Origin: Chloroflexota bacterium
GTDB lineage: Bacteria; Chloroflexota; Limnocylindria; Limnocylindrales; Limnocylindraceae
Length of the DNA: 41,123 bases
NCBI GenBank assembly: GCA_026389555.1
Contig: JAPLHQ010000062.1
Span: 1 to 41,123 of the forward strand
Direction of reading: 5' to 3'
Made by a program: the position numbers and the translations under genes. The notes below the pieces were generated by a model that was not told the DNA's origin, did no database searches, and worked only from the letters and a program-made list of their open reading frames with translations. Within the stretch, counting starts at the first letter, position 1. Each line of letters starts with the position of its first letter. Shown one piece after another: positions 17,483-25,608 of the stretch.

Positions 17483-18679
17483 ATGAAGCGAGCAAAAGGA
17501 TTCGCGCTGATGGCAGGGCTCGCGCTCTTGGTTGCCGCATGTGGCGGCAGCAGCACGAGCAGCGAGCCAGCATCGAGCGAAAAGCCAGCCGGTTGGTTGG
17601 AGAGCGTGGGCGCCGGTGAAGGCGCACTCAACCTGATCATCTGGGAGGGCTACGCCGAGCGCGGCGCCGTTGACCCAGCCTATGACTGGGTCACAGGCTT
17701 TGAGGCCGAGACCGGGTGCATGGTGAACACCACATCAATGACCGATTCTGCAAACGGCGTGCAGCTGCTCCAGTCCGGCGAATATGACGGCGGATCCTTC
17801 TCGGGTGACGCCTCTGTCCGCCTGATGAAGGCTGGCGACGTTGCACCGGTCAACGTTGGTCTGCTTGCAAATTATCCGAACGTCTTTGGCGGCCTGAAGG
17901 ACAAGGCGCACAACTCCATGGACGGGATGCCGTACGGCGTGCCACATGGTCGTGGTGCGAACGTTCTGATGTGGAACACCGCTGCGGTAACCACTGCGCC
18001 AACTAGCTGGGATCCAGTGTGGGAGGGCGGCGCTGCTTACAAGGGGAAGATCAGCGTCTACGACTCGTCCATCTACATTGCTGACGCAGCAATTCACTTG
18101 ATGGCAACCAAGCCTGAGCTTGGCATCAAGGATCCGTATCAGTTGAACGACGAACAGTTTGCGGCTGCGATCGCGTTGCTCGAAGTGCAGCGTGACAACG
18201 GTGCCGTCTACTGGGGTACCGCCGCCGACCAGATCACGAGCTTCGCTTCGGGCGACCTTGTGGTTGGAACCACGTGGCAGTATCAGGCGAACATGCTCGC
18301 CGCAGAGCCAGCAATCAAGGTTGACACCACCCTTCCTGCTGAGGGGTCAACCGGTTGGTCGGACACGTGGATGATGGCCACCAAGGCAGCACATCCAAAC
18401 TGCATGTACCTCTGGATGGATCACATGATGTCTGCCGAAGCGAACGCGCAGGCAACCGTCTGGTTCGGCGAGGCGCCAACCAGCGAGGCAGCATGTGAAG
18501 CGGCCGAGGCGCTCTCGCCTGGACACTGCGATCAGTTCCATGCGACCGACGAGGCCTACTTCGACAAGGTTTGGTACTGGTCAACGCCACAGGCTGACTG
18601 CGCCGATGACGACGCAGCCACCGCGTGCAAGGACCAGGACGCCTGGGTTGAAGCGTGGACCACGCTGCGCGGCAACTGA
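17483..18679 (+). CDS. potD: Polyamine-type ABC transporter substrate-binding lipoprotein
   Basis: Lipobox LLVAACGGS; LNLIIWEGYAE and SBP-type organisation between potA and the permeases. Confidence 0.9.
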   Translation: MKRAKGFALMAGLALLVAACGGSSTSSEPASSEKPAGWLESVGAGEGALNLIIWEGYAERGAVDPAYDWVTGFEAETGCMVNTTSMTDSANGVQLLQSGEYDGGSFSGDASVRLMKAGDVAPVNVGLLANYPNVFGGLKDKAHNSMDGMPYGVPHGRGANVLMWNTAAVTTAPTSWDPVWEGGAAYKGKISVYDSSIYIADAAIHLMATKPELGIKDPYQLNDEQFAAAIALLEVQRDNGAVYWGTAADQITSFASGDLVVGTTWQYQANMLAAEPAIKVDTTLPAEGSTGWSDTWMMATKAAHPNCMYLWMDHMMSAEANAQATVWFGEAPTSEAACEAAEALSPGHCDQFHATDEAYFDKVWYWSTPQADCADDDAATACKDQDAWVEAWTTLRGN

Positions 18680-18704
18680 CCGTAGCGGCGTAACCGGAAA
18701 CTCT

Positions 18705-18744
18705 GCGAGGCCCTTCGAGGATGTCGATCCCCGAGGGGCCTCGC
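18705..18744 (+). promoter_or_regulatory. Intercistronic hairpin enclosing the potB start codon
   Basis: GCGAGGCCCTTCG (18705-18717) pairs with CGAGGGGCCTCGC (18732-18744), 13 bp with one G.U. Inner GGAT/ATCC helix has GTCG loop; the ATG is at 18721-18723. No U tract. Confidence 0.75.
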
Positions 18745-19632
18745 GCTAACCTCCCGCAGCGGCGAAGCCTCAGCCGCCGCGTCACCAGCTGGTTCAATGC
18801 GCACCCGCGCGCAACTCTTCGCACCCTCCTGGCCGGACCACTCGGCTGGATTGGACTTGTCTACCTCGGCTCCCTTCTCGTGCTGCTCCTTCACGCCTTC
18901 TGGGCGAAGGATTCGTTCACAGGGAAGGTTGAGCCGTTCAACTGGACACTGGACGCCTTTATTCAGATTGCGAGCAATCCTGTCTATTCCACGATCGCGC
19001 TGCGCACCATTGGCATCGCGCTCCTTGTGACGATCACTGACGTCCTCCTTGCACTACCGATCGCCTACTACATGGCGCGCATCGCATCGCCGCGGAAACG
19101 CGGGCTCCTCTTGGTCGCCGTTACGATGCCGCTCTGGGCGTCGTACCTGGTGAAGGTGTATGCCTGGCGCACCATTCTTCAGGGGAACGGGTTCCTAGGG
19201 TGGGCGCTTGCGCCGTTCGGCATTGAGGGACCCGGCCTCAGTGAAATCACCAACGCCTGGATTGTGCTGAGCTATCTCTGGCTCCCGTACATGATCCTGC
19301 CGATCTACGCCGGACTCGAGCGCATCCCAAACTCGCTCCTTGAGGCCTCCGCCGATCTTGGTGGGCGCGCCGGCATGACCTTCCGTCGCGTGATCTTCCC
19401 GCAGTTGATCCCGGCTCTTGCGGCGGGCTCTATCTTCACCTTCTCACTCAGTCTCGGCGACTACATCGTCCCCGACCTTGTGGCCGACGCGAAGTTCATC
19501 GGCAATGTGATCTATGACAACTCCGCGCTCGGCAACTTCCCTGTGGCCGCTGCTTTCTCCATCCTTCCGGTGGTAGTGATGATCGGCTACCTGCTTGTGA
19601 CGCGCCGACTCGGCGCGTTCGATTCACTCTGA
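18721..19632 (+). CDS. potB: Polyamine-type ABC transporter permease
   Basis: BPD-transporter inner membrane pattern (SLLEASADLGGRAGMTFRRVIFPQLIPALAAGSIFTFSLSLGDYIVPDLV). Confidence 0.93.
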   Translation: MSIPEGPRANLPQRRSLSRRVTSWFNAHPRATLRTLLAGPLGWIGLVYLGSLLVLLLHAFWAKDSFTGKVEPFNWTLDAFIQIASNPVYSTIALRTIGIALLVTITDVLLALPIAYYMARIASPRKRGLLLVAVTMPLWASYLVKVYAWRTILQGNGFLGWALAPFGIEGPGLSEITNAWIVLSYLWLPYMILPIYAGLERIPNSLLEASADLGGRAGMTFRRVIFPQLIPALAAGSIFTFSLSLGDYIVPDLVADAKFIGNVIYDNSALGNFPVAAAFSILPVVVMIGYLLVTRRLGAFDSL

Positions 19633-19665
19633 TGTTCACGCTGTTCGCGCTATCGGAGGTCGCGC

Positions 19666-20469
19666 GTGGTTGAGTCACCGCTCGTACGAGCGCTGCTGCG
19701 CGCCGCAACTGCGCTCGTGCTCGCCTTCATCTATCTGCCGCTGATCATCCTTGCGGTCTACGCCTTCAACGAGAGCAAGCTCGCCGCCTGGCCGCCAACC
19801 GGCTTTACGTTGGACTGGTTCGGTGAGGCGGCGGCGAATCCTGCGATCCGCACTGCACTGCTCAACTCTCTCGTTGCCGCCACCGCCGCCACGTTGATTG
19901 CGCTGGTGCTCGGCACGCTCGCCGCGCTTGCGGTGCAGCGATATGACTTCTTCGGCAAGAACACCGTCTCGTTCCTCTTTGTTCTGCCGATCGCGCTCCC
20001 TGGCGTTGTCACTGGCATTGCGCTGCAGAGCAGCTTCAAGCTCTTCGGCGTTGGCCTTGGCCTCCCTACGATCATCATTGCGCACGCCACCTTCTGCGTG
20101 GTGGTGGCGTACAACAACATCGTGGCGCGCCTGCGCCGCCTCCCGCGTAGCCCAGAAGAGGCGTCCGCCGACCTTGGCGCCGACTCTTGGATGACCTTCC
20201 GTCGCATCACGCTCCCGGGAGTGCGCACCGCGCTCCTCTCCGGCGGCCTCCTCGCCTTCGCCCTCTCCTTTGACGAAGTGATCGTCACCCTCTTCGCCGC
20301 TGGTGCTGGCACCAAGACGATCCCCGTCTGGATCTTCAACGCCATGCAGCGTCCCAACGAACTCCCCGTCGTCAACGTGGTCGCGCTACTGCTTGTGCTG
20401 ATCTCCGTGATCCCTGTCTGGATCGCGCAGCGTCTTAGCGGCGGTGAGATCGCGCGCGGCGGGCGCTAG
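19666..20469 (+). CDS. potC: Polyamine-type ABC transporter permease
   Basis: EEASADLGADSWMTFRRITLPGVRTALLSGGLLAFALSFDEVIVTLFAAG; GTG start with GGAGG upstream. Confidence 0.94.
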   Translation: MVESPLVRALLRAATALVLAFIYLPLIILAVYAFNESKLAAWPPTGFTLDWFGEAAANPAIRTALLNSLVAATAATLIALVLGTLAALAVQRYDFFGKNTVSFLFVLPIALPGVVTGIALQSSFKLFGVGLGLPTIIIAHATFCVVVAYNNIVARLRRLPRSPEEASADLGADSWMTFRRITLPGVRTALLSGGLLAFALSFDEVIVTLFAAGAGTKTIPVWIFNAMQRPNELPVVNVVALLLVLISVIPVWIAQRLSGGEIARGGR

Positions 20470-20526
20470 GAGTCATACATCACGTAGCCTTATCTCCAAG
20501 ATATTCGCTGAGAGGTGTAACCGCAG

Positions 20527-21660
20527 ATGAGCATCATCGAAGAGCAGATTCAGGCCATACCCCGTGGCAGCATTCTGCTGCACATTGGCCCACATAAAAC
20601 AGGGACCACCAGCCTGCAGGCAGCCCTACGCGAAAACAGTGCAGCCCTGAAGGCACACGGCGTTGAATACATCGCGCAAGATGGCAAGCCCGCCGCAAAT
20701 CGTGTTGCGCGCTCACTCCTCCGACTTCCGTTCATTGGCAAGGAGGTTGTGCCATACGCGGAATGGGAGCAGTTCGCTCAAAAAGTTAATCAATCAGACG
20801 CCCCCCGCATCATCTTGAGCGGAGAGGAGTTTTCTTTTTGTGGCAGCAAAGAGATTCATGAGCTTGCACGAGTGTTTGGACGAGATCGTCTGCATGTGGT
20901 CATAACCATCCGGCCGATAGCGCGAATACTTCCCTCTCAATGGCAACTAGACCTTAAATCTGGTGCGATGATCCAAAGTTTTGATAAATGGCTTCATAAA
21001 GTACTGGATCCATCGCTCGCCTGGCGATGTGCGTCTTTACTTGGCTTTCAACATCCATTCTGGTTTCGGCATCACCATGATGAGCTCTATCAGCGATGGG
21101 CCAAGGTGCTCTCCCAAAACAAGGTGACATTGGTGATGGTTGATGAAGCAAACCCTAATGCACAGTACGAAGCGTTTGAAAGAATACTAGGTGTCCCAAG
21201 CGGAGTCATCCGGGCGAGCGAGGTCCGAAACACCTCCATGAAGCAGCTGCAAGCTGATATCTCACTAGAGGCGCGTAGAATTCTAAGGGCAGAGGGGTGG
21301 ACGGCGCCGAAAATCAAGAGGGCAGAGCTCATCGAATATTTGAAGCGGGCTGGATACAACCCTGATCTAGACGTGCCGGTGTTGCTCCCAGAATGGGCAC
21401 GGCTTGAGGTGGGAAAGATTTCTGAATCTATAGCGGCAGCATTCCAGCGACCTGGAGTCCGACTCATTGGTGATTTGAGCTTGCTTGATTCTAAACATAT
21501 ACGAACAGTCAGCCCATGCAACGAGGCAGATAACTCCGCAAGTGTGTTAGCGAGAAAAATTGTGGATGAAATTAAAGCAAATCGTGTCTTAAGGCGGCGA
21601 GATCATTTTGATTCGATATCAAGTATTTATCACAAAGTTATCACGAAGCTCAGAAGATAA
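20527..21660 (+). CDS. Sulfotransferase-like P-loop protein (paralogue A)
   Basis: ILLHIGPHKTGTTSLQAALREN (5'-phosphosulfate-binding-like loop) and LHVVITIRPIARILPSQWQ (3'-phosphate-binding-like); AT-rich 3' half. Confidence 0.75.
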   Translation: MSIIEEQIQAIPRGSILLHIGPHKTGTTSLQAALRENSAALKAHGVEYIAQDGKPAANRVARSLLRLPFIGKEVVPYAEWEQFAQKVNQSDAPRIILSGEEFSFCGSKEIHELARVFGRDRLHVVITIRPIARILPSQWQLDLKSGAMIQSFDKWLHKVLDPSLAWRCASLLGFQHPFWFRHHHDELYQRWAKVLSQNKVTLVMVDEANPNAQYEAFERILGVPSGVIRASEVRNTSMKQLQADISLEARRILRAEGWTAPKIKRAELIEYLKRAGYNPDLDVPVLLPEWARLEVGKISESIAAAFQRPGVRLIGDLSLLDSKHIRTVSPCNEADNSASVLARKIVDEIKANRVLRRRDHFDSISSIYHKVITKLRR

Positions 21661-21679
21661 GCATGTAGCGCCACTAATG

Positions 21680-22540
21680 TTACTTTCTCTCGTTGCGAAT
21701 ACTAGAAACCACAGAGGCAACCGCTAGTGACCAGGCAGCAACAAGTACCACGTACGCATAGAAGAATGGATCGCCCTTGATGCCTGCGGCAGAGAGGAGG
21801 ACACGCGCATTGGTGAAGCAGATGAAGCCACCAACAATGACGCCGAGAAGTCGTGGGTTGAGGTGACGAACAAGATACGCAGCAATTGGCGCAGCAATCA
21901 GCCCGCCGGCAAGAAGAGCCGCAACAAACTCTAGCCGCACTGCTTCACCGCCGAGCGCGGTGAAGAATCCTGCTGAAGCTGAGAGCGCCACAATAAACTC
22001 GCTTGCGCTCACGGTTCCAATGACACGGTTTGGCGCAAGGCGGCCGTCTGCCAGCAGCGTTGGCGTGGTGACAGGGCCCCAACCGCCACCTCCAGTTGCG
22101 TCTACGAAGCCACCGATCAGCCCAAGTGGCGCCAAGAAGCGCAGCCCTGGGCGCCCCTTGCGTTGCACTCGAGCCTTTCCAAGAAGGAAGCGGAGCAAGA
22201 CATAGATGCCAAGCGTGAAGAGGAGTGTGCTTGCAAGTGGCTTAGCAGATTCAGTTGAAAGAGAGGAGAGGAGCGTTGCGCCAAGGAATGCGCCAATGCC
22301 ACCAGGGATCGCGATGCGGCGGACCGCATGCCAGTCAACGTTGCCGAATCGATGATGCGCAATACCAGAGAGCGCCGTGGTGCCAACCTCTGCGAGATGT
22401 ACCGATGCGGAGGCGGCGGCGGGCGAGAGGCCGGCGAAGATGAGCAGTGTGGAAGAGGTGAGGCCGTAGCCCATGCCGAGCGAGCCATCAACAAGCTGTG
22501 CCGCGAGTCCGGCAATGGCGATCACGATCAGTGTCTGCAT
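21680..22540 (-). CDS. Sulfite exporter TauE/SafE family membrane protein
   Basis: AAQLVDGSLGMGYGLTSSTLLIFAGLSPAAASASVHLAEVGTTALSG and VDATGGGGWGPVTTPTLL; SD GGAGG before ATG. Confidence 0.95.
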   Translation of the reverse strand: MQTLIVIAIAGLAAQLVDGSLGMGYGLTSSTLLIFAGLSPAAASASVHLAEVGTTALSGIAHHRFGNVDWHAVRRIAIPGGIGAFLGATLLSSLSTESAKPLASTLLFTLGIYVLLRFLLGKARVQRKGRPGLRFLAPLGLIGGFVDATGGGGWGPVTTPTLLADGRLAPNRVIGTVSASEFIVALSASAGFFTALGGEAVRLEFVAALLAGGLIAAPIAAYLVRHLNPRLLGVIVGGFICFTNARVLLSAAGIKGDPFFYAYVVLVAAWSLAVASVVSSIRNERK

Positions 22541-22555
22541 TTACTGCCTCCCTTA

Positions 22556-22573
22556 GAGCGGGGAGACCCGCTC
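22556..22573 (-). promoter_or_regulatory. 5' UTR hairpin of tauE-like gene
   Basis: GAGCGGG-GAGA-CCCGCTC, 7 bp perfect stem, just upstream of the SD. Confidence 0.5.
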
Positions 22574-22574
22574 G

Positions 22575-22601
22575 TATTCTCACTAAACTTGGGTGAGAAT
22601 A
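22575..22601. promoter_or_regulatory. Inverted repeat TATTCTCAC-N9-GTGAGAATA, candidate operator
   Basis: Perfect 9 bp arms in the tauE-like promoter region, next to the Rrf2 gene. Confidence 0.65.
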
Positions 22602-22642
22602 GAGGGTGGTCTGGGCGGCGTCAAGCGCGGCAGCTCACCTCG

Positions 22643-23092
22643 CTAGCGCCACGCCTTCGGGTCGTCGAGGAGGCGCTTCACGCGGGCTGGGAATCGTTCG
22701 GCGACCGCGTCGGCCAGCGAGATCCCCTCAAGGATTTCGCGTTCGGCGGCACGCACGGCGATCAGGGCGGTCCGCAGCCCCTTCGCTGCCCCCTTGTATG
22801 AGAGCTTCTCTGGGCGCGTCCCGGCCACATTGGCGAGGGTCCCGTCCACGGCACGGATCACGTCGGCGAGGCTGATCTCGCGTGCGCTCTTCGCTAGCGT
22901 CCAGCCGCCATCAACGCCACGTCGCGCCTTCACGATCCCACCGCGGCGAAGTTCGGCGAGTACCGCCCCAAGATAGGTGGCTGGGATCCCCTGCCCCTTG
23001 CCGAGTTCGCTCGTGGTCAGCGGGTGCTCGCCCGCTGCGGCCAACTCCATGGCCGCCCGCAGGGCATAGTCCGTTCGGCTCGTCAGGCGCAT
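22643..23092 (-). CDS. Rrf2 family transcriptional regulator
   Basis: MRLTSRTDYALRAAMELAAAGEHPLTTSELGKGQGIPATYLGAVLAELRRGGIVKARRGVDGGWTLAKSAREISLADVIRAVDG. Confidence 0.95.
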   Translation of the reverse strand: MRLTSRTDYALRAAMELAAAGEHPLTTSELGKGQGIPATYLGAVLAELRRGGIVKARRGVDGGWTLAKSAREISLADVIRAVDGTLANVAGTRPEKLSYKGAAKGLRTALIAVRAAEREILEGISLADAVAERFPARVKRLLDDPKAWR

Positions 23093-23094
23093 GG

Positions 23095-23109
23095 GTGCAG
23101 CATACTTGT
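23095..23109. promoter_or_regulatory. Overlapping divergent -10 elements
   Basis: Minus TATGCT-GCACCC-ATG (start 23092); plus CATACT-N7-ATG (start 23114). Only 21 bp separates the two start codons. Confidence 0.5.
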
Positions 23110-23113
23110 TGCC

Positions 23114-24379
23114 ATGGGAGAAGCGGCGCATCTAGTCACGCGTGAGGGAGGGGCGGCGATTCAGCCGCTCCCAGAGGGTGGCGTGCTGCTGCACATTGGA
23201 CCCCCGAAGACTGGGACGAGTGCACTGCAGGGTGCCTGCCACGCCTGTCGCGATGAGATGCGCACACAAGGGGTTCGGTATGCAGGCCGCACACAGCAAG
23301 TGGGAAGCGCGGCATATGCGGTCCTTGGGCGCGAGCATCCAACACTTGGCGAGGCGCCATCTGCGCATCACTGGAAACGTTTGGTTAGCGAGGTGCGCAG
23401 TGCGAAGGAGCCCCGCATCTTTATCTCGAGCGAATTCTTTGCTGGCGCAGATGATGCACAGGCGGCGCGGATCATCAACGAGCTCGGCGGCGACCGGGTG
23501 CATGTCGCCCTAACCCTCCGCCCCGTCTCGCGTATTCTCGCTTCGCGTTGGCAGCAGAATGTGCAGGAGGGGGCTCGCTACTCGTTTGATCAGTGGCTGC
23601 ACTGGGTCTTTGAGCAGCCGAGCGAAGGGAAGGGTGCAACCTTCTGGTCCCGTCAGCGTCACGACCGGCTTGCCGCACGTTGGGCGTCAATCGTTGGGCC
23701 AGAGCGACTCAGCGTGGTGATGGTCGACGAACAGAACAAGTCGGCGATCTACCAGGCCTTTGAGGCACTCCTTAAGCTTCGGGCTGGAACGCTTGAGCCG
23801 CAGAACGACACAGCGAATCGATCAATGACCGCGGAAGAGATTGAGCTTATCCGTGGACTGAATGAGCAATTTTCTGAAGCTGGGATCACGCGGCCACTCC
23901 TCTACAAGATGATTACGCGCGGAACTGCGCTCTACATGAAGGGTCGAACGATCGGGGCAAACGAACGAAAACAGCAGACGCCAGGCTGGGCCATTAACCG
24001 CGCCGATTTGATCGGCTGGGAGAGCGCCGCGGCGATTCGCGCACTCGGGGCGCAGGTGATTGGCAACCTTGATGCGCTTGGCGGCACTACCCCGCAGGGT
24101 CAGTCAGCGGCGCAGATTCCTCCACTGGCGACGTCACCCGCAGACGTCAGTGGCGCTGCTGCTCGCCAAGTTCCAGAAGAGGTTGCGACTCGTGCGGCGA
24201 TGGGGATGCTCTTTGCGAGCGGCGCAGCCCGCGAAGATGGATCTGGCCGCCCCGGCGTTGATGTGCGAGTAGAGCCTCAGGTCTTACAGCGGGTGCACAC
24301 GCTTGACCTGCTGCGTGTTGTGGCGCAGCGCCTCCTCTGGTCGGTTACCTCGCGTATCAGAAAGATCACGCGCCGCTAA
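23114..24379 (+). CDS. Sulfotransferase-like P-loop protein (paralogue B)
   Basis: Start at MGEAAHLVTREGG. VLLHIGPPKTGTSALQGACHACRDEMRTQGVRYAG, RVHVALTLRPVSRILASRWQQNVQ and LSVVMVDEQNKSAIYQAFEALL parallel paralogue A. Confidence 0.77.
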   Translation: MGEAAHLVTREGGAAIQPLPEGGVLLHIGPPKTGTSALQGACHACRDEMRTQGVRYAGRTQQVGSAAYAVLGREHPTLGEAPSAHHWKRLVSEVRSAKEPRIFISSEFFAGADDAQAARIINELGGDRVHVALTLRPVSRILASRWQQNVQEGARYSFDQWLHWVFEQPSEGKGATFWSRQRHDRLAARWASIVGPERLSVVMVDEQNKSAIYQAFEALLKLRAGTLEPQNDTANRSMTAEEIELIRGLNEQFSEAGITRPLLYKMITRGTALYMKGRTIGANERKQQTPGWAINRADLIGWESAAAIRALGAQVIGNLDALGGTTPQGQSAAQIPPLATSPADVSGAAARQVPEEVATRAAMGMLFASGAAREDGSGRPGVDVRVEPQVLQRVHTLDLLRVVAQRLLWSVTSRIRKITRR

Positions 24380-24380
24380 C

Positions 24381-25580
24381 TCAGCGAGCGATCCTCTTCA
24401 GCCGCTCCTTCACGAGCTCTGCAGCGTCTTTGGCGCTCACCGTAGAGGCGTCAATAGTGAGGTCTGCGTCAAGAGGGGCTTCATATGGTGATGAGATACC
24501 GGTGAAGTCGCTGATCTCGCCAGCACGCGCCTTCGCATAGAGCCCCTTTCGGTCTCGCTGCTCGCAGACCTCGAGCGGCGTGTTGATGTGTACGAGGAGG
24601 AAGGGGAGCCCAGCCGCCGCCTCGCGTGCCAACGCACGCCCTTCGACAAACGGCGCGATCGGCGCGGCGATTCCGATGCCTCCCGCTCGGGCAACCTCAG
24701 CCGCCGCCACGCCAAGTCGCTGCACGTTCGTGTTGCGCGAAGCTCGGTCGAAGCCGAGGCCCGCGGAGATGCTGCGCCGCATCGCATCGCCATCCAGCAG
24801 CGTGACACCGCGCGCCCCCTCATCCCGAAGGAGCTCTGCGAGCGCCGCCGCAACAGTGGACTTTCCGGATCCCGAGAGACCGGTAAAGAAGACAACAGCC
24901 CCCTTATTCCATTCGGTGTTTCGTGCACGCTCAATCTCTGCCGCGGAACTCGCGGGATACCCTTTTGGAGCATCGGCGGAGTATCGCTCTGCGCCAGTCG
25001 TGATCTCTGTTGCACCGTAGGTGCGCGCAAGGTCTTCAGGGTCCAGCTCACCTTTTGGCCATGGGAGTGCAAGGAGCATGATCTGGCATGTTGGGAGTGA
25101 GCGCTTCAGTTGCTCCGCGGCGGATGTGAGTGCGCGGAGAAGTCCAGACGGCTGCACCTCGCCGTCTACTGCTGGTGAACGGGAGACGAGTGCGCAGAGT
25201 AAGAGACTCTTCGCACCGACCTCCTTTGCGCGTGTGACAAGCGCATCCAGTTCTGCGTTGGAAGGCGGGAGGTGCGCGATCAGTGCCAGGGTTGGGCCGG
25301 CGTGTTGCGCAACGGATGCGACAGGCAGGCGCAGCTCTTGGCTCCATGCAAGCCCCACTCCTGTTGCAAGTGGTCGTAGGTGTTTCAGCCCAGCGCGGGA
25401 GAGCTCACTGAGCGGCGTGTTCTCCTCGTCGCAGAGGAGCACCGTCGTATCGTCAGTGAGGTAGCGGTGTAGCGCGCTGCTCGGTTGCGCGCCGAGTCGC
25501 ACCAGCTCCAGCAGGTCGACCCCTGCTGAATTAAGGATGATGTGCGCTGGGCTCCCTTCACGGCGCTGCTCTTCTCGCAT
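24381..25580 (-). CDS. cysC: Adenylylsulfate (APS) kinase with degenerate ATP-sulfurylase-like N-terminal region
   Basis: C-terminal APS kinase: VVFFTGLSGSGKSTVAAALAELL, LLDGDAMRRSISAGLGFDRASRNTNVQRLG, DLTIDAS. About 220 aa N-terminal extension looks Sat-like but lacks the RNP and GRDHAG motifs. Confidence 0.88.
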   Translation of the reverse strand: MREEQRREGSPAHIILNSAGVDLLELVRLGAQPSSALHRYLTDDTTVLLCDEENTPLSELSRAGLKHLRPLATGVGLAWSQELRLPVASVAQHAGPTLALIAHLPPSNAELDALVTRAKEVGAKSLLLCALVSRSPAVDGEVQPSGLLRALTSAAEQLKRSLPTCQIMLLALPWPKGELDPEDLARTYGATEITTGAERYSADAPKGYPASSAAEIERARNTEWNKGAVVFFTGLSGSGKSTVAAALAELLRDEGARGVTLLDGDAMRRSISAGLGFDRASRNTNVQRLGVAAAEVARAGGIGIAAPIAPFVEGRALAREAAAGLPFLLVHINTPLEVCEQRDRKGLYAKARAGEISDFTGISSPYEAPLDADLTIDASTVSAKDAAELVKERLKRIAR

Positions 25581-25583
25581 CTC

Positions 25584-25606
25584 GTCAGATTACCCCCTAA
25601 CCTGAC
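25584..25606. promoter_or_regulatory. Symmetric divergent promoter/operator GTCAGATTA-CCCCC-TAACCTGAC
   Basis: 9 bp arms with one mismatch; contains -10 TAATCT (minus, 6 nt from ATG 25580) and TAACCT (plus, near GTG 25609/ATG 25612). Confidence 0.6.
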
Positions 25607-25608
25607 CC

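Noticed and set aside
22328-22801. 157-aa plus ORF over tauE/Rrf2
   Set aside because: Overlaps two well-supported minus-strand genes and the operator region; Arg/Gly-rich shadow ORF.
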